Positions 34,145-42,801 of a DNA stretch of 51,454 bases are shown in pieces. The notes under the pieces were generated by a model. The model saw only the letters and a list, made by a program, of their open reading frames with translations. It was not told the DNA's origin and did no database searches. The position numbers and the translations under genes were made by a program. Every line of letters starts with the position of its first letter. Position 1 is the first letter of the stretch. The stretch is taken from positions 1 to 51,454 of the forward strand of contig NZ_FUXU01000028.1 in the NCBI RefSeq assembly GCF_900167155.1, in the 5' to 3' direction. The DNA comes from Enterovibrio nigricans DSM 22720. Lineage in GTDB: Bacteria; Pseudomonadota; Gammaproteobacteria; Enterobacterales; Vibrionaceae.

Positions 34145-34765
34145 ATGACAGAAGCCACATCAGAGAGTGATTTTGTCACAGCAGCAGTCGTGGCAGCGGA
34201 GCTTTTTAAGGCTAGGGAAATCGCGAACAACATATCATTGACAGCGAGTAACGCCCGAGCTTTGGCATTAAGGGCTGGTCAAGGCGCTGCGGGTTTTCGT
34301 GCGATCACTGATTTCATTGATATGCTGGCAGACAGCACGGTGAAAACGTCAGACATTATCAATCTAAAAGCGGTCACTATCAGTGAATTAGCAACGACGC
34401 TTGAGCGGATGGAACGGTCAATCGAATATTATGCGAAGGCGGCCAAATCTATTGAAGGTTGCGAGCATGTCAGCAGCATACTGCAGCCCCTTAATAATAT
34501 GCGGGAAGCTCACGGTAAGATTACACGCCAGTTTTACCGTGAAGTCGATAGGCTTTCAGATTTATTGGAAAACCTCTCCAGAGAAATCAAAACGGCATCA
34601 GTACTTTCAGCAATGTCCCGCGTGGAAGCCTCACAGTCTGGGAAAGAGTATGAAGATGGACTCAATGTCGTTGCAGACAATGTATCTGAAGCCGCAGACA
34701 AAATTCAACGACACATAATGGTATCAAGGTCCTTATGCTTGGATCTCGCTGATGATGTCTACTGA
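34145..34765 (+). CDS. Soluble MCP signalling-tip-like helical protein
   Basis: This 206-residue all-helical protein has no membrane segment. Residues 26-63 (IANNISLTASNARALALRAG, then GFRAITDFIDMLA) follow the pattern of the methyl-accepting chemotaxis protein hairpin tip (IAxQTNLLALNAAIEAARAGExGRGFAVVAxEVRxLA). Residues 153-187 (VLSAMSRVEASQSGKEYEDG, then LNVVADNVSEAADKI) resemble the same tip a second time. A full MCP cytoplasmic domain has two long helices around a single tip, so this is an unusual compact variant. It ends 25 bases before an ODP-type di-iron protein gene, almost certainly co-transcribed. A role coupling that sensor to CheA/CheW arrays is inferred. Confidence 0.65.
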   Translation: MTEATSESDFVTAAVVAAELFKAREIANNISLTASNARALALRAGQGAAGFRAITDFIDMLADSTVKTSDIINLKAVTISELATTLERMERSIEYYAKAAKSIEGCEHVSSILQPLNNMREAHGKITRQFYREVDRLSDLLENLSREIKTASVLSAMSRVEASQSGKEYEDGLNVVADNVSEAADKIQRHIMVSRSLCLDLADDVY

Positions 34766-34790
34766 ATTCGACTAAAAGGAATATTTAGGC

Positions 34791-35525
34791 ATGCTAACGC
34801 ACGAGCTTTTTTCTTCAGAAACGCATCAATGGTTTATGTTTGGGCGTGACTCTTCTAAACCTGAGAAAATCATCGATACTAACCAATATATGATTCGCAC
34901 GCCGGGCAGTGCTTTGCTGATGGATCCTGGGGGTATAGAGATATTCTCTGCGATGCTCGCAGCAGTAGTAAAACAAGTCCCAATTAATCAGATCCGTCAT
35001 ATTTTCGCTTCACATCAAGATCCTGACATTATTTCATCGTTAGGGCTGTGGGATTCTGCGTTAACGGATACCAAATTGCATGCTCCTTGGCTATGGGAAG
35101 GGTTTATCCGTCATTTTGGTATGAAGAGCATAGAATATGCACCGATTGCCGATGAAGGGAGAAGTCTTGTTCTGAATGGGGTGGAGATTCGCTTTATCCC
35201 TGCTCATTACCTCCATTCTTCTGGTAATTTTCATGTCTACGACCCTGTCGCCAAAATTTTGATGAGTGGTGATGTGGGGGCGGCAATGGAGGCTGAGGGT
35301 GCACCACTAGAAGTGGGTGACTTTGATGAGCACATACTGAAAATGAAAGGGTTCCATCAACGTTGGATGCCATCAAATGAAGCGAAAAATGATTGGATCC
35401 GTCGCGTACGAAAACTCGACATTAAGATGATGTGTCCACAGCATGGCAGAATTTTTACGGGCGACAATGTTGGAAAATTCCTTGATTGGTTTGAACAGTT
35501 AGATGTCGGTGTAGCGATCAAATAG
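34791..35525 (+). CDS. ODP-type di-iron MBL-fold protein (putative O2 sensor)
   Basis: This 244-residue metallo-beta-lactamase-fold protein has no flavodoxin or rubredoxin domain. The flavodiiron-type ligand set is visible with the right spacing: H75-x-D77-x-D79 (ASHQDPDI), H142 (AHYLHSSG), D161 (MSGDVG) and H218 (PQHGRIF). Hydrolase members would have HxHxDH; the loss of the second His and the acidic D77 fit a di-iron rather than di-zinc site. ODPs (for example in Treponema denticola) bind oxygen at the iron pair and signal to chemoreceptors. The upstream partner here is MCP-tip-like, which supports that reading. ATG has GGAA upstream, and a terminator follows. Confidence 0.8.
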   Translation: MLTHELFSSETHQWFMFGRDSSKPEKIIDTNQYMIRTPGSALLMDPGGIEIFSAMLAAVVKQVPINQIRHIFASHQDPDIISSLGLWDSALTDTKLHAPWLWEGFIRHFGMKSIEYAPIADEGRSLVLNGVEIRFIPAHYLHSSGNFHVYDPVAKILMSGDVGAAMEAEGAPLEVGDFDEHILKMKGFHQRWMPSNEAKNDWIRRVRKLDIKMMCPQHGRIFTGDNVGKFLDWFEQLDVGVAIK

Positions 35526-35576
35526 CCATGTTTAACCCGTGACATTGAAATTCGGTTCATCGACAAAAGAACACAT

Positions 35577-35604
35577 AAAAGGGCCTACTGCAGGCCTTTT
35601 TGCT
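35577..35604 (+). terminator. Rho-independent terminator after the ODP gene
   Basis: A stem from AAAAGGGCCT (35577-35586) and AGGCCTTTTT (35592-35601) encloses loop ACTGC; it ends the two-gene sensor unit about 50 bases after its stop. Confidence 0.82.
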
Positions 35605-35657
35605 TTTCGTTATTTATAAACAACGTTTGAGCCAATCGGGTATGTCAGCGATGCATT

Positions 35658-37289
35658 TTATGCATCATGAGACGTGGGCTGTTTAACGTACAGTACGTTT
35701 GCAGCAATGCCGTGAAGGTTAAGAAAATTTAACCATCTAATTTGGTGATGTTGCAGTTTATCTCCTGGGCCCTTTATTTCAACAAATTGGCAGTTACCTT
35801 CTTTGACCATAAAGAGGTCAGGGTGGCCAGAGCGGTTGGTTTTTGGGTCAAAAAGAATTCGCCTAAAGCAGGCTACACATTGTTCGGGTGTTAGGCTGCT
35901 TATTGCCGCAGAGAGCAATGCTTTATCGATATACTCCCAGTGGACCCAGTCATTCGCGATCCCTTTTTTCTCATCGTAAGTATCAAGGATGCTAGCGAGG
36001 TCATGCGTTAGCGCATCAAGACGGGCGAAAATTTCTTGCTCTCGTGCCTTCACAAAGTCAGGTAAGTACATATCTTTCGGGCCTCTTTGAAAGGGGTTAA
36101 GGAACGCGCCGGGTTTAGGGAGAAAGATAATGTCCCAGAACGCGAGCCCAAACAGAGCGTTAAGAACAAGGTTTTCGCTAAACCACACCTCCCAGCCTTG
36201 GTCGACAAAATAATCAGCGCAGACTAGTTCAACGCGTTTTGTTAGCGCTAGCGTAATGGTCTCTTCTTTGAATGTGTTTATGACGTTGGCTGACCCCGTC
36301 ATTACGCCTTTTTTCGCCAGTTGTTTTACAAGCCTTTCTGCTACATCTTTCTCGTCTTCGTTGTAAGGGGTATTGAGCATTGTTGCTACTGTCTTTGCGG
36401 CTTTTTCAGGTTCTCCTCGTGATAACGCAATACGGGCCAAGCGCTCCCTCGCGGGAGGCATTGTGCTTTGAACATAGAGTTGCTCGGCGATGCTTGTGTC
36501 TCCTAAGCGTTCTAAATCACGCGCAATGGCATTGATGAGTCGACTACGTTTTTGTGCCAATGGTGGCCACTCAAATAAAGGTGGGAGCTTATTGACGATC
36601 TCCCTAACTCGCTCACGCTGTTTGCTCTCTACCGTTTGCCAGTATTCCTCCGCCAGTGTTGAAAGGCTGAGCCAGGCTTCGAGTTGGCTTCTTTTCTCGA
36701 ACAGTCGGTCTTTGATATTTAGCGGTACTTTTTCGTATTGGTAGATCCCTAAATCATTCACGACAAACTCACTGAGATTTTGGCGAGCATTACCAAAGTA
36801 AAGCAGCAGCAAAATGGGCATTACGTCATGCGAAATGGTAATGCAACGATAGGGGAGAATTGGGCTTGAGTCAGCTTGTCTCACTATTACTTCGACTATC
36901 TCATTTTTTTTAGCCGACGCTTTGAGTGTCAATGTATCAAATAGCCTTATCAACTCCGGTTTGGTGTGCAGTTCAAGCAGCATGTTGAGATCGGGAGTTG
37001 TGGTGGCAGAGATAAGCGTAGATGAAACGAGAGCATCTAACGCACTGGCAATACATGGAATTTCTGGGTACGTAAATTTGTCCTCTCGGAACCAATCCCC
37101 TTTCCGAGAGAGCATGCGAACCAGTAAAGCTTGGGCGGGCTGAGGAAGTGTTTTAAAGCGGGTGATCCAATCCGTTTCACAGGCCAATAGCAAGTCTGGA
37201 TAGCGTGAGGACACGGTATCGAGAATTGATCGAAAGTTGCTCAAATAATAAAGCGGTGGAAGGAGGGAAGTGACTGCTGGATCTGCCAT
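35658..37289 (-). CDS. FAN1-like VRR-NUC structure-specific nuclease
   Basis: This protein of about 543 residues has the layout of bacterial FAN1 homologues: an N-terminal helical/SAP-like region, a central helical repeat region (about 230-330), and a C-terminal VRR-NUC nuclease. Nuclease motifs: SGHPDLFMV supplies the metal-binding Asp, FVEIKGPGD the E-x-K pair, and LQHHQIRWLNFL the following helix. FAN1 enzymes cut flapped DNA and help repair interstrand cross-links. TTG at 37301 opens the frame, but ATG at 37289 (MADPAVTS) with GAAGA upstream is the better start. The gene is single and intact. Confidence 0.85.
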   Translation of the reverse strand: MADPAVTSLLPPLYYLSNFRSILDTVSSRYPDLLLACETDWITRFKTLPQPAQALLVRMLSRKGDWFREDKFTYPEIPCIASALDALVSSTLISATTTPDLNMLLELHTKPELIRLFDTLTLKASAKKNEIVEVIVRQADSSPILPYRCITISHDVMPILLLLYFGNARQNLSEFVVNDLGIYQYEKVPLNIKDRLFEKRSQLEAWLSLSTLAEEYWQTVESKQRERVREIVNKLPPLFEWPPLAQKRSRLINAIARDLERLGDTSIAEQLYVQSTMPPARERLARIALSRGEPEKAAKTVATMLNTPYNEDEKDVAERLVKQLAKKGVMTGSANVINTFKEETITLALTKRVELVCADYFVDQGWEVWFSENLVLNALFGLAFWDIIFLPKPGAFLNPFQRGPKDMYLPDFVKAREQEIFARLDALTHDLASILDTYDEKKGIANDWVHWEYIDKALLSAAISSLTPEQCVACFRRILFDPKTNRSGHPDLFMVKEGNCQFVEIKGPGDKLQHHQIRWLNFLNLHGIAANVLYVKQPTSHDA

Positions 37290-37391
37290 CAATGTCTTCA
37301 ATCAGTAAAACGAAAACTAAATAGAATTATGACAGCACCTAATGTGCTGCTTCAACGTCGATAACAAAATAGTTGGATAGGAACACGGATA

Positions 37392-38840
37392 GTGAGAATA
37401 CTTATCACCGTGCTGGCTTGCTTGGTGCCTTTTTTTGCGCAAGCCTCGTCAAATGCAATAAACAGCACACTTCCCATAGAGGCTGCAGATTGCCTCATTG
37501 TGGACCATGACCGCAATATCGTGATGATTGAAGAAGCCTTAAGTGGGAAGCTCTCTATTCCTGGAGGGTCAATCATCGGAAAAGAAACGCCTCAAGAAGC
37601 CGCTAAACGTGAAACGATGGAAGAAACGGGCATGAATGTCGAGGTGGGTAAGGAAATTGCGCAAACCTACAACTCTGCCATTTATGCCTGCAAGGTGTTG
37701 GGACTTCCTCGGTATTTTGAAAATGCAAACGGACAGCACCTTATTTATTCATGGTACGCCCCTCATTTTGGGAAAGAAGTAAAACGTGTGTTATTGATGC
37801 CTGACTCGCAGGCGATGCGTGATCAATATCGGTTTCCTGAGCACAAGTGGATGTTTGATAAATGGACGAAGTTGGTTGAACCGAGTCGGTTTCGGCTAAC
37901 TCGTGATGCTCACAGCGAACTCACGGCCTTCTATGGCTACCAATTGTCTTGGTTGGAAAGCTTGCGGGCGAAAACATTCAATGGGGGCCTTTCTTCCACT
38001 CTAGGAAATACAGTGATATTGGTGGGAACGATTGTTTCACCAGTTTTCTTTCTGTTGACGTTGCCTCTGGTGCGAACGTTCCTTGGTCATCGTGCGTTAC
38101 TGATATTCAGTGCAGGGATGTTGTCGACGGCATCCGTCACGTTAATACTTTCAACCATTATCCACGTTCCTCGGCCGCTCTATGTCGAGCCGATGTTTGG
38201 CTACCATGACACCCTTGGTTTTACGCTCCCCAGTACCATGCTGACACTGACTACGTTTGTTTTCACCTGTGCATGGGTGTTTTGGAATGAAGATAAATAC
38301 CCTAAAAGACGTCTCTGGGTTGCTTTATTGGGCGTCATTCTGATGTCAGCTTCAACGGGAAAAGCCATGTTGTTGGGGGAACATTACCCTTCGGATATGA
38401 TCGTCAGTATCTTGTTAGGTGTGGTCGCCGCGCTGAGTCTTTTGAAAGTGAAAGAACTGCGATTTGCAGATCGGTCACGAATACTGACATCCACACGTTT
38501 TTGGGGGACGGCGTTTGTGATAGTGGCGGTTATTGGCACTGTGATACACAAGCCACAGCTTATCTATTTATCGGCACTGACATTGGGTGTCTTTTGTGCA
38601 CTAATTTGGTTAAAGGTATCACCTGTTTATGTGTCGCCAGTCCGTAAAAAGTACAAGATAGCCTTTTTTACGGCAGCTACGGCTGGAATCATGGTGGTCA
38701 TGTTGTTGGATAGGCATCTAACTACCAATACGGCGATCAACGAAATTATTGTGCTGTGGAATTGTATTGCGCTATGGGCGATCTCCGTCTGGTTGTTGGT
38801 GCTTCTGCCAAGAATGTTCTATCGATTAGTGAAAAAGTAA
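37392..38840 (+). CDS. Periplasmic Nudix hydrolase fused to PAP2-like membrane domain
   Basis: This 482-residue fusion begins with a signal peptide (1-19, ending FAQASS). A Nudix domain has a perfect box at 59-81 (G-x5-E-x7-RE-x2-EE-x-G: G59, E65, R73, E74, E77, E78, G80). From 200 on, about nine membrane segments form a PAP2-like domain. Its motifs are degenerate: RP (261-262) without the preceding Lys, PSTM (280-283) in place of PSGH, and LGEHYPSD with H331 and D335 but no SR. The Nudix half should cleave a nucleoside- or lipid-linked pyrophosphate in the periplasm; the PAP2 half may bind rather than dephosphorylate. Start GTG, with AGGA upstream. Confidence 0.82.
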   Translation: MRILITVLACLVPFFAQASSNAINSTLPIEAADCLIVDHDRNIVMIEEALSGKLSIPGGSIIGKETPQEAAKRETMEETGMNVEVGKEIAQTYNSAIYACKVLGLPRYFENANGQHLIYSWYAPHFGKEVKRVLLMPDSQAMRDQYRFPEHKWMFDKWTKLVEPSRFRLTRDAHSELTAFYGYQLSWLESLRAKTFNGGLSSTLGNTVILVGTIVSPVFFLLTLPLVRTFLGHRALLIFSAGMLSTASVTLILSTIIHVPRPLYVEPMFGYHDTLGFTLPSTMLTLTTFVFTCAWVFWNEDKYPKRRLWVALLGVILMSASTGKAMLLGEHYPSDMIVSILLGVVAALSLLKVKELRFADRSRILTSTRFWGTAFVIVAVIGTVIHKPQLIYLSALTLGVFCALIWLKVSPVYVSPVRKKYKIAFFTAATAGIMVVMLLDRHLTTNTAINEIIVLWNCIALWAISVWLLVLLPRMFYRLVKK

Positions 38841-39127
38841 TTCGCCGTGTACTCAATGCATTCTTTCCAAAACGCAGGCATTCTAATGTTTAGTTCCTCT
38901 TATTTTTCCCCTTAATCCAATGCTTTTCGGTGGTTAAGTAATCGATTGCGCTTTGATGCCTGTCACACCTGATGTAAAGTAATTGTCCCCAAGCGATATA
39001 AAGCGGGCGCACGTATGGCCACTGACTTTGCGCATTTATATGGTGTTTGGGTTTACCATAAAAATAATTCGTTTTATCGCCAAAAGCCGTAAGGATAGAC
39101 GGCGACATTGAGGCATCAGGGAGCAAG

Positions 39128-42100
39128 ATGTTACCAGCATTAAACCACCAATCTGTCATTGACCCCATCGTTAGCCAATTTTTAGACACGCTTAAAAGCA
39201 AAGGATTTAATGGCGAGGTCGAGACCTTTTATGCCAGCCGGCTTGCAGTGGCGACAGATAACTCTGTCTACCAATTGTTGCCTCAGGCTGTGGTATTCCC
39301 AACTTCGGTTGAGGATTTAACGTTACTTGGAAATGTGTGCAAAGATGGCACCTACGAAGGTATTCGCTTTTCTGCACGTGGTGGTGGCACGGGAACAAAC
39401 GGCCAATCTCTAACGCAACATATTGTCGTCGATATGTCTCGCCACATGCGGAAAATCATCGAAATTAACGCGGAAGAAGGCTGGGTGCGTGTTCAGTCTG
39501 GTGTGGTGAAAGATGCGCTAAATGATGCATTAAGACCGCATGGCTTTTTCTTTTCACCCGACCTCTCAACCAGCAACCGAGCGACCGTTGGCGGAATGAT
39601 CAATACTGATGCGTCGGGGCAGGGCTCACTTCGCTACGGGAAAACGTCGGATCACGTGCTGGCATTAAAAGCCGTGTTGGTAGACGGGTCCGTGCTCGAT
39701 ACCGAGCCTGCTGATTTTTCCGATCTTGCTGCGATTTCGCCGACAAACTATGCGGAAAAAGCACTGAAAGCTGTTTCTGAAATCTGTAAGTCGAAGCGAG
39801 CGGAGATCGACGCGAAATTCCCACCGTTAAATCGATTCCTGACGGGTTATGATTTAAAAAATGCCTATCAACCTGATACCGATTCGTTTGATATTGCACG
39901 CGTACTTTGTGGTGCGGAAGGGTCGCTGGCGTTCATTGCTGAAGCCAAATTAAACATTACCCCCATACCTAAAGCGCGCACCTTGGTGAACGTGAAATAC
40001 GACAGTTTTGATTCTGCGCTTCGCAGTGCTCCCGTGATGGTTGAAGCGAGTGCTTTGTCGGTGGAAACTGTTGATTCGCGGGTGTTGAACCTTGCACGTG
40101 AAGACATAGTTTGGAATTCGGTGAGTGACCTGCTGCAAGATGTGCCCGGCAAAGATATGCAGGGCATCAACATGGTTGAGTTTGCGGGGAACGATGACGC
40201 GGAAGTCACTGAGCAAGTCAGGTCTCTGTGTGAGCGTCTCGATGTGCTTGTTGAAGAAGGTGATAAAGGCGTAATCGGCTATCAGGTATGCTCCGATTTG
40301 GCGTCGATTAACCGTATATACAATATGCGTAAAAAAGCGGTAGGGCTGTTGGGTGCGGCAAAAGGCGCAGCAAAACCCATCGCGTTCACGGAAGACACCT
40401 GTGTGCCGCCAGAAAACTTGGCCGATTTTATCGTCGAGTTTCGAGAGCTTTTGGATAGCCACAAACTGAACTACGGCATGTTTGGTCATGTGGATGCGGG
40501 GGTACTTCACGTTCGGCCGGCACTTGACATGTGCGACCCTGAGCATGAAAGGTTGATGAAAATCATCTCGGATCAAGTGGTTGCGCTGGTGGCTAAATAT
40601 GGCGGCTTGATGTGGGGTGAGCACGGTAAAGGTTTCCGCTCGGAGTATGGCCCTGAATTCTTTGGTGAGGAACTGTTTGCTGAGCTTCGCAAAGTAAAAG
40701 CAGCATTTGATCCAGACAACAGAATGAATCCGGGTAAAATTTGTACACCTTTCAATAGTTCAGATCAACTGGTGAAGGTGGAAGATAAAAAACGCGGGGC
40801 GTTTGATCGCCAGATCCCGGTGACGACCAGAGACAGCTTTAAGCAGGCTATGGAATGTAACGGTAACGGCTTGTGTTTTAACTATGACACGAGCTCACCG
40901 ATGTGCCCGTCAATGAAGATCTCCTACGATCGAAGACATTCACCGAAAGGACGAGCTGGCATTGTTCGAGAGTGGCTGCGTCTGTTGGCTGAACAGGGTG
41001 TTGATCCTATCGTACTTGAAAAAGAACTGATGGAGAAAACGCCGACAATCAGGCAGATCTTTGCGCGTTTTAAAAACACATGGTCAGCCAAAAAAGATGA
41101 ATATGATTTCTCCCATGAAGTCATGGAAGCGATGAACGGCTGTTTGGCGTGTAAGGCATGTGCTACCCAGTGTCCAATCAAAGTCGATGTACCTAGTTTT
41201 CGCTCGCGTTTCATTAATCTCTATCACAGTCGCTATCAGCGTCCGGCTAAAGATTATCTGGTGGCGAATATAGAATCGATGCTGCCTTGGATGGCCAAAG
41301 CGCCCGTTGTTGTTAATGCCTTCATTGAGCCTAAATGGGCAAGAAAGGCAACGGAGAAGGCGATAGGCTATGTTGATGCGCCAACCTTGTCCGTGCCAAC
41401 ACTGAAAGAGTCTTTGGATGGACATCATGCAACAAAATTCGATTTGGTTTGGCTGCAGGCACTCAGCGAAGAAGAGCGTAGCCGCTACGTTATGATTGTT
41501 CAGGACCCCTTTACGAGCTTCTATGAAGCGGATGTGGTTCGAGACTTTGTTGCGTTGATAGAAAAGCTGGGTAAGAAGCCTATGTTGCTGCCGTTTAAAC
41601 CCAACGGTAAGGCGCAGCACATCAAAGGTTTCCTGAAGAAATTTGCGAAAACGGCCTCATCTACGTCAGATTTTCTGAACCAAGTGGCAGCACTTAATAT
41701 TCCCATGGTGGGTGTTGATCCTGCGTTAGTGCTTTGCTATCGCGATGAATACAACGAGATTCTGGGTGATAAACGGGGTGAATTTGTTGTGCATACCGCA
41801 CATGAATGGCTGCTTGGTGAGATAGACGGTCTGGCAGTACGAGAAAAAAGTGCCGATTCGGATGCGTGGTACTTGCTCGCGCACTGTACCGAAAAAACCA
41901 AGATGCCAAATGCGGAAGCGGAATGGGGGCGTATTTTCACGCACTTTGGTGCTACATTGGAATCTGTTTCTGTAGGGTGTTGTGGTATGGCCGGTACCTA
42001 TGGTCATGAGTCAGATAAGCTTGAAACATCGAAAGGCATTTATGGGCTGAGTTGGAAGCCTCGTCTAGAATCACTGCCGATCTCGCGTTGTATGGCAACG

Positions 42101-42184
42101 GGTTACTCGTGTCGGAGCCAAGTGAAGCGTTTTGAGCACAAGAAGCTTTATCATCCGGTTCAAATTCTGTTGAAGTTTGCTTAA
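39128..42184 (+). CDS. ydiJ: FAD/Fe-S D-2-hydroxyacid dehydrogenase YdiJ (D-2-hydroxyglutarate dehydrogenase type)
   Basis: At 1018 residues the protein is the same length as E. coli YdiJ and very similar along its whole length. An FAD_binding_4 domain starts near 50 (RGGGTGTNGQSL; TSNRATVGGMINTDASGQGS). The FAD-oxidase C domain follows (FGHVDAGVLHVRPALD; GLMWGEHGKGFRSEY). A ferredoxin-like region with CLACKACATQCPIKVDVP comes next, and a CCG-type domain ends the protein (CCGMAGTYGHE). YdiJ oxidises D-2-hydroxyglutarate and related acids and passes electrons to the respiratory chain. AGGGAG lies 5 bases before the ATG, and a strong terminator follows. Confidence 0.92.
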   Translation: MLPALNHQSVIDPIVSQFLDTLKSKGFNGEVETFYASRLAVATDNSVYQLLPQAVVFPTSVEDLTLLGNVCKDGTYEGIRFSARGGGTGTNGQSLTQHIVVDMSRHMRKIIEINAEEGWVRVQSGVVKDALNDALRPHGFFFSPDLSTSNRATVGGMINTDASGQGSLRYGKTSDHVLALKAVLVDGSVLDTEPADFSDLAAISPTNYAEKALKAVSEICKSKRAEIDAKFPPLNRFLTGYDLKNAYQPDTDSFDIARVLCGAEGSLAFIAEAKLNITPIPKARTLVNVKYDSFDSALRSAPVMVEASALSVETVDSRVLNLAREDIVWNSVSDLLQDVPGKDMQGINMVEFAGNDDAEVTEQVRSLCERLDVLVEEGDKGVIGYQVCSDLASINRIYNMRKKAVGLLGAAKGAAKPIAFTEDTCVPPENLADFIVEFRELLDSHKLNYGMFGHVDAGVLHVRPALDMCDPEHERLMKIISDQVVALVAKYGGLMWGEHGKGFRSEYGPEFFGEELFAELRKVKAAFDPDNRMNPGKICTPFNSSDQLVKVEDKKRGAFDRQIPVTTRDSFKQAMECNGNGLCFNYDTSSPMCPSMKISYDRRHSPKGRAGIVREWLRLLAEQGVDPIVLEKELMEKTPTIRQIFARFKNTWSAKKDEYDFSHEVMEAMNGCLACKACATQCPIKVDVPSFRSRFINLYHSRYQRPAKDYLVANIESMLPWMAKAPVVVNAFIEPKWARKATEKAIGYVDAPTLSVPTLKESLDGHHATKFDLVWLQALSEEERSRYVMIVQDPFTSFYEADVVRDFVALIEKLGKKPMLLPFKPNGKAQHIKGFLKKFAKTASSTSDFLNQVAALNIPMVGVDPALVLCYRDEYNEILGDKRGEFVVHTAHEWLLGEIDGLAVREKSADSDAWYLLAHCTEKTKMPNAEAEWGRIFTHFGATLESVSVGCCGMAGTYGHESDKLETSKGIYGLSWKPRLESLPISRCMATGYSCRSQVKRFEHKKLYHPVQILLKFA

Positions 42185-42214
42185 CCACCCTCAGATTGGT
42201 TAACAACCAAAAAA

Positions 42215-42241
42215 GGAAGCGATACGTTCGCTTCCTTTTTT
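42215..42241 (+). terminator. Rho-independent terminator after ydiJ
   Basis: GGAAGCGA (42215-42222) pairs with TCGCTTCC (42228-42235) around TACGT, followed by a T run. Confidence 0.9.
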
Positions 42242-42343
42242 ATTTCTGTCACTCATGTCTCGCTGCGTCTTAATAGTTAGGCGAGACAAATATCACGGTC
42301 TGATAGTCTTACACATATCACAAAACCAACAGGAGCTATCTCT

Positions 42344-42760
42344 ATGAGCCAGCTTCAGCCGCATATTACGTTTCATGGATTGTGCAGAGAGGCGTTGGAT
42401 TTTTACAAACGGGCACTCAATGGTGACGTTGCAATGCTACAAACGTTCAATGACTCTCCGGTTGAATTTCAACAACATATTTTGGATCGTGTCATGCATG
42501 CAGAGTTTGTGTCGGCAGAGGTGTCTTTTTTTGCTTCTGACGGATTAGACGGGTCGTTGGCGCAAGGTTCCGGCGATGTTGCATTGTATGTGCGTTTTGA
42601 CGATGAAAAACGTCAGAGTCAGGTGTTTAGCGCACTCTCCGATCAAGGGGTGGTTGTCATGCCTCTTGACTATACGTTTTGGAATGTTCGCTTTGGTATT
42701 TTGACGGACAGGTTTGGGATACGTTGGATGCTGAGTTGTCCGATGAAAGCGTCTGAATAA
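42344..42760 (+). CDS. VOC-superfamily protein, PhnB/YjdN-like
   Basis: This 138-residue protein shows the PhnB-like glyoxalase/bleomycin-fold pattern: a start QLQPHITFHGLCREALDFYKRALNGD, a middle SFFASDGLDG, and an end FWNVRFGILTDRFGIRWML. The PhnB subgroup often lacks most metal ligands and has no agreed enzymatic role; it was once linked to demethylubiquinone methyltransferase by name only. AGGAG lies upstream of the ATG. It is convergent with aqpZ and shares the terminator at 42760-42796. Confidence 0.8.
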   Translation: MSQLQPHITFHGLCREALDFYKRALNGDVAMLQTFNDSPVEFQQHILDRVMHAEFVSAEVSFFASDGLDGSLAQGSGDVALYVRFDDEKRQSQVFSALSDQGVVVMPLDYTFWNVRFGILTDRFGIRWMLSCPMKASE

Positions 42761-42796
42761 AGGACTAAAGCCTCATGGTTTGAGGCTTTAGTCCTT
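42760..42796. terminator. Bidirectional terminator between VOC gene and aqpZ
   Basis: Perfect 16-base arms (42760-42775 and 42781-42796) enclose a 5-base loop in the convergent gap; each arm begins AAGG, giving short U runs both ways. Confidence 0.8.
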
Positions 42797-42801
42797 GTTA
42801 T

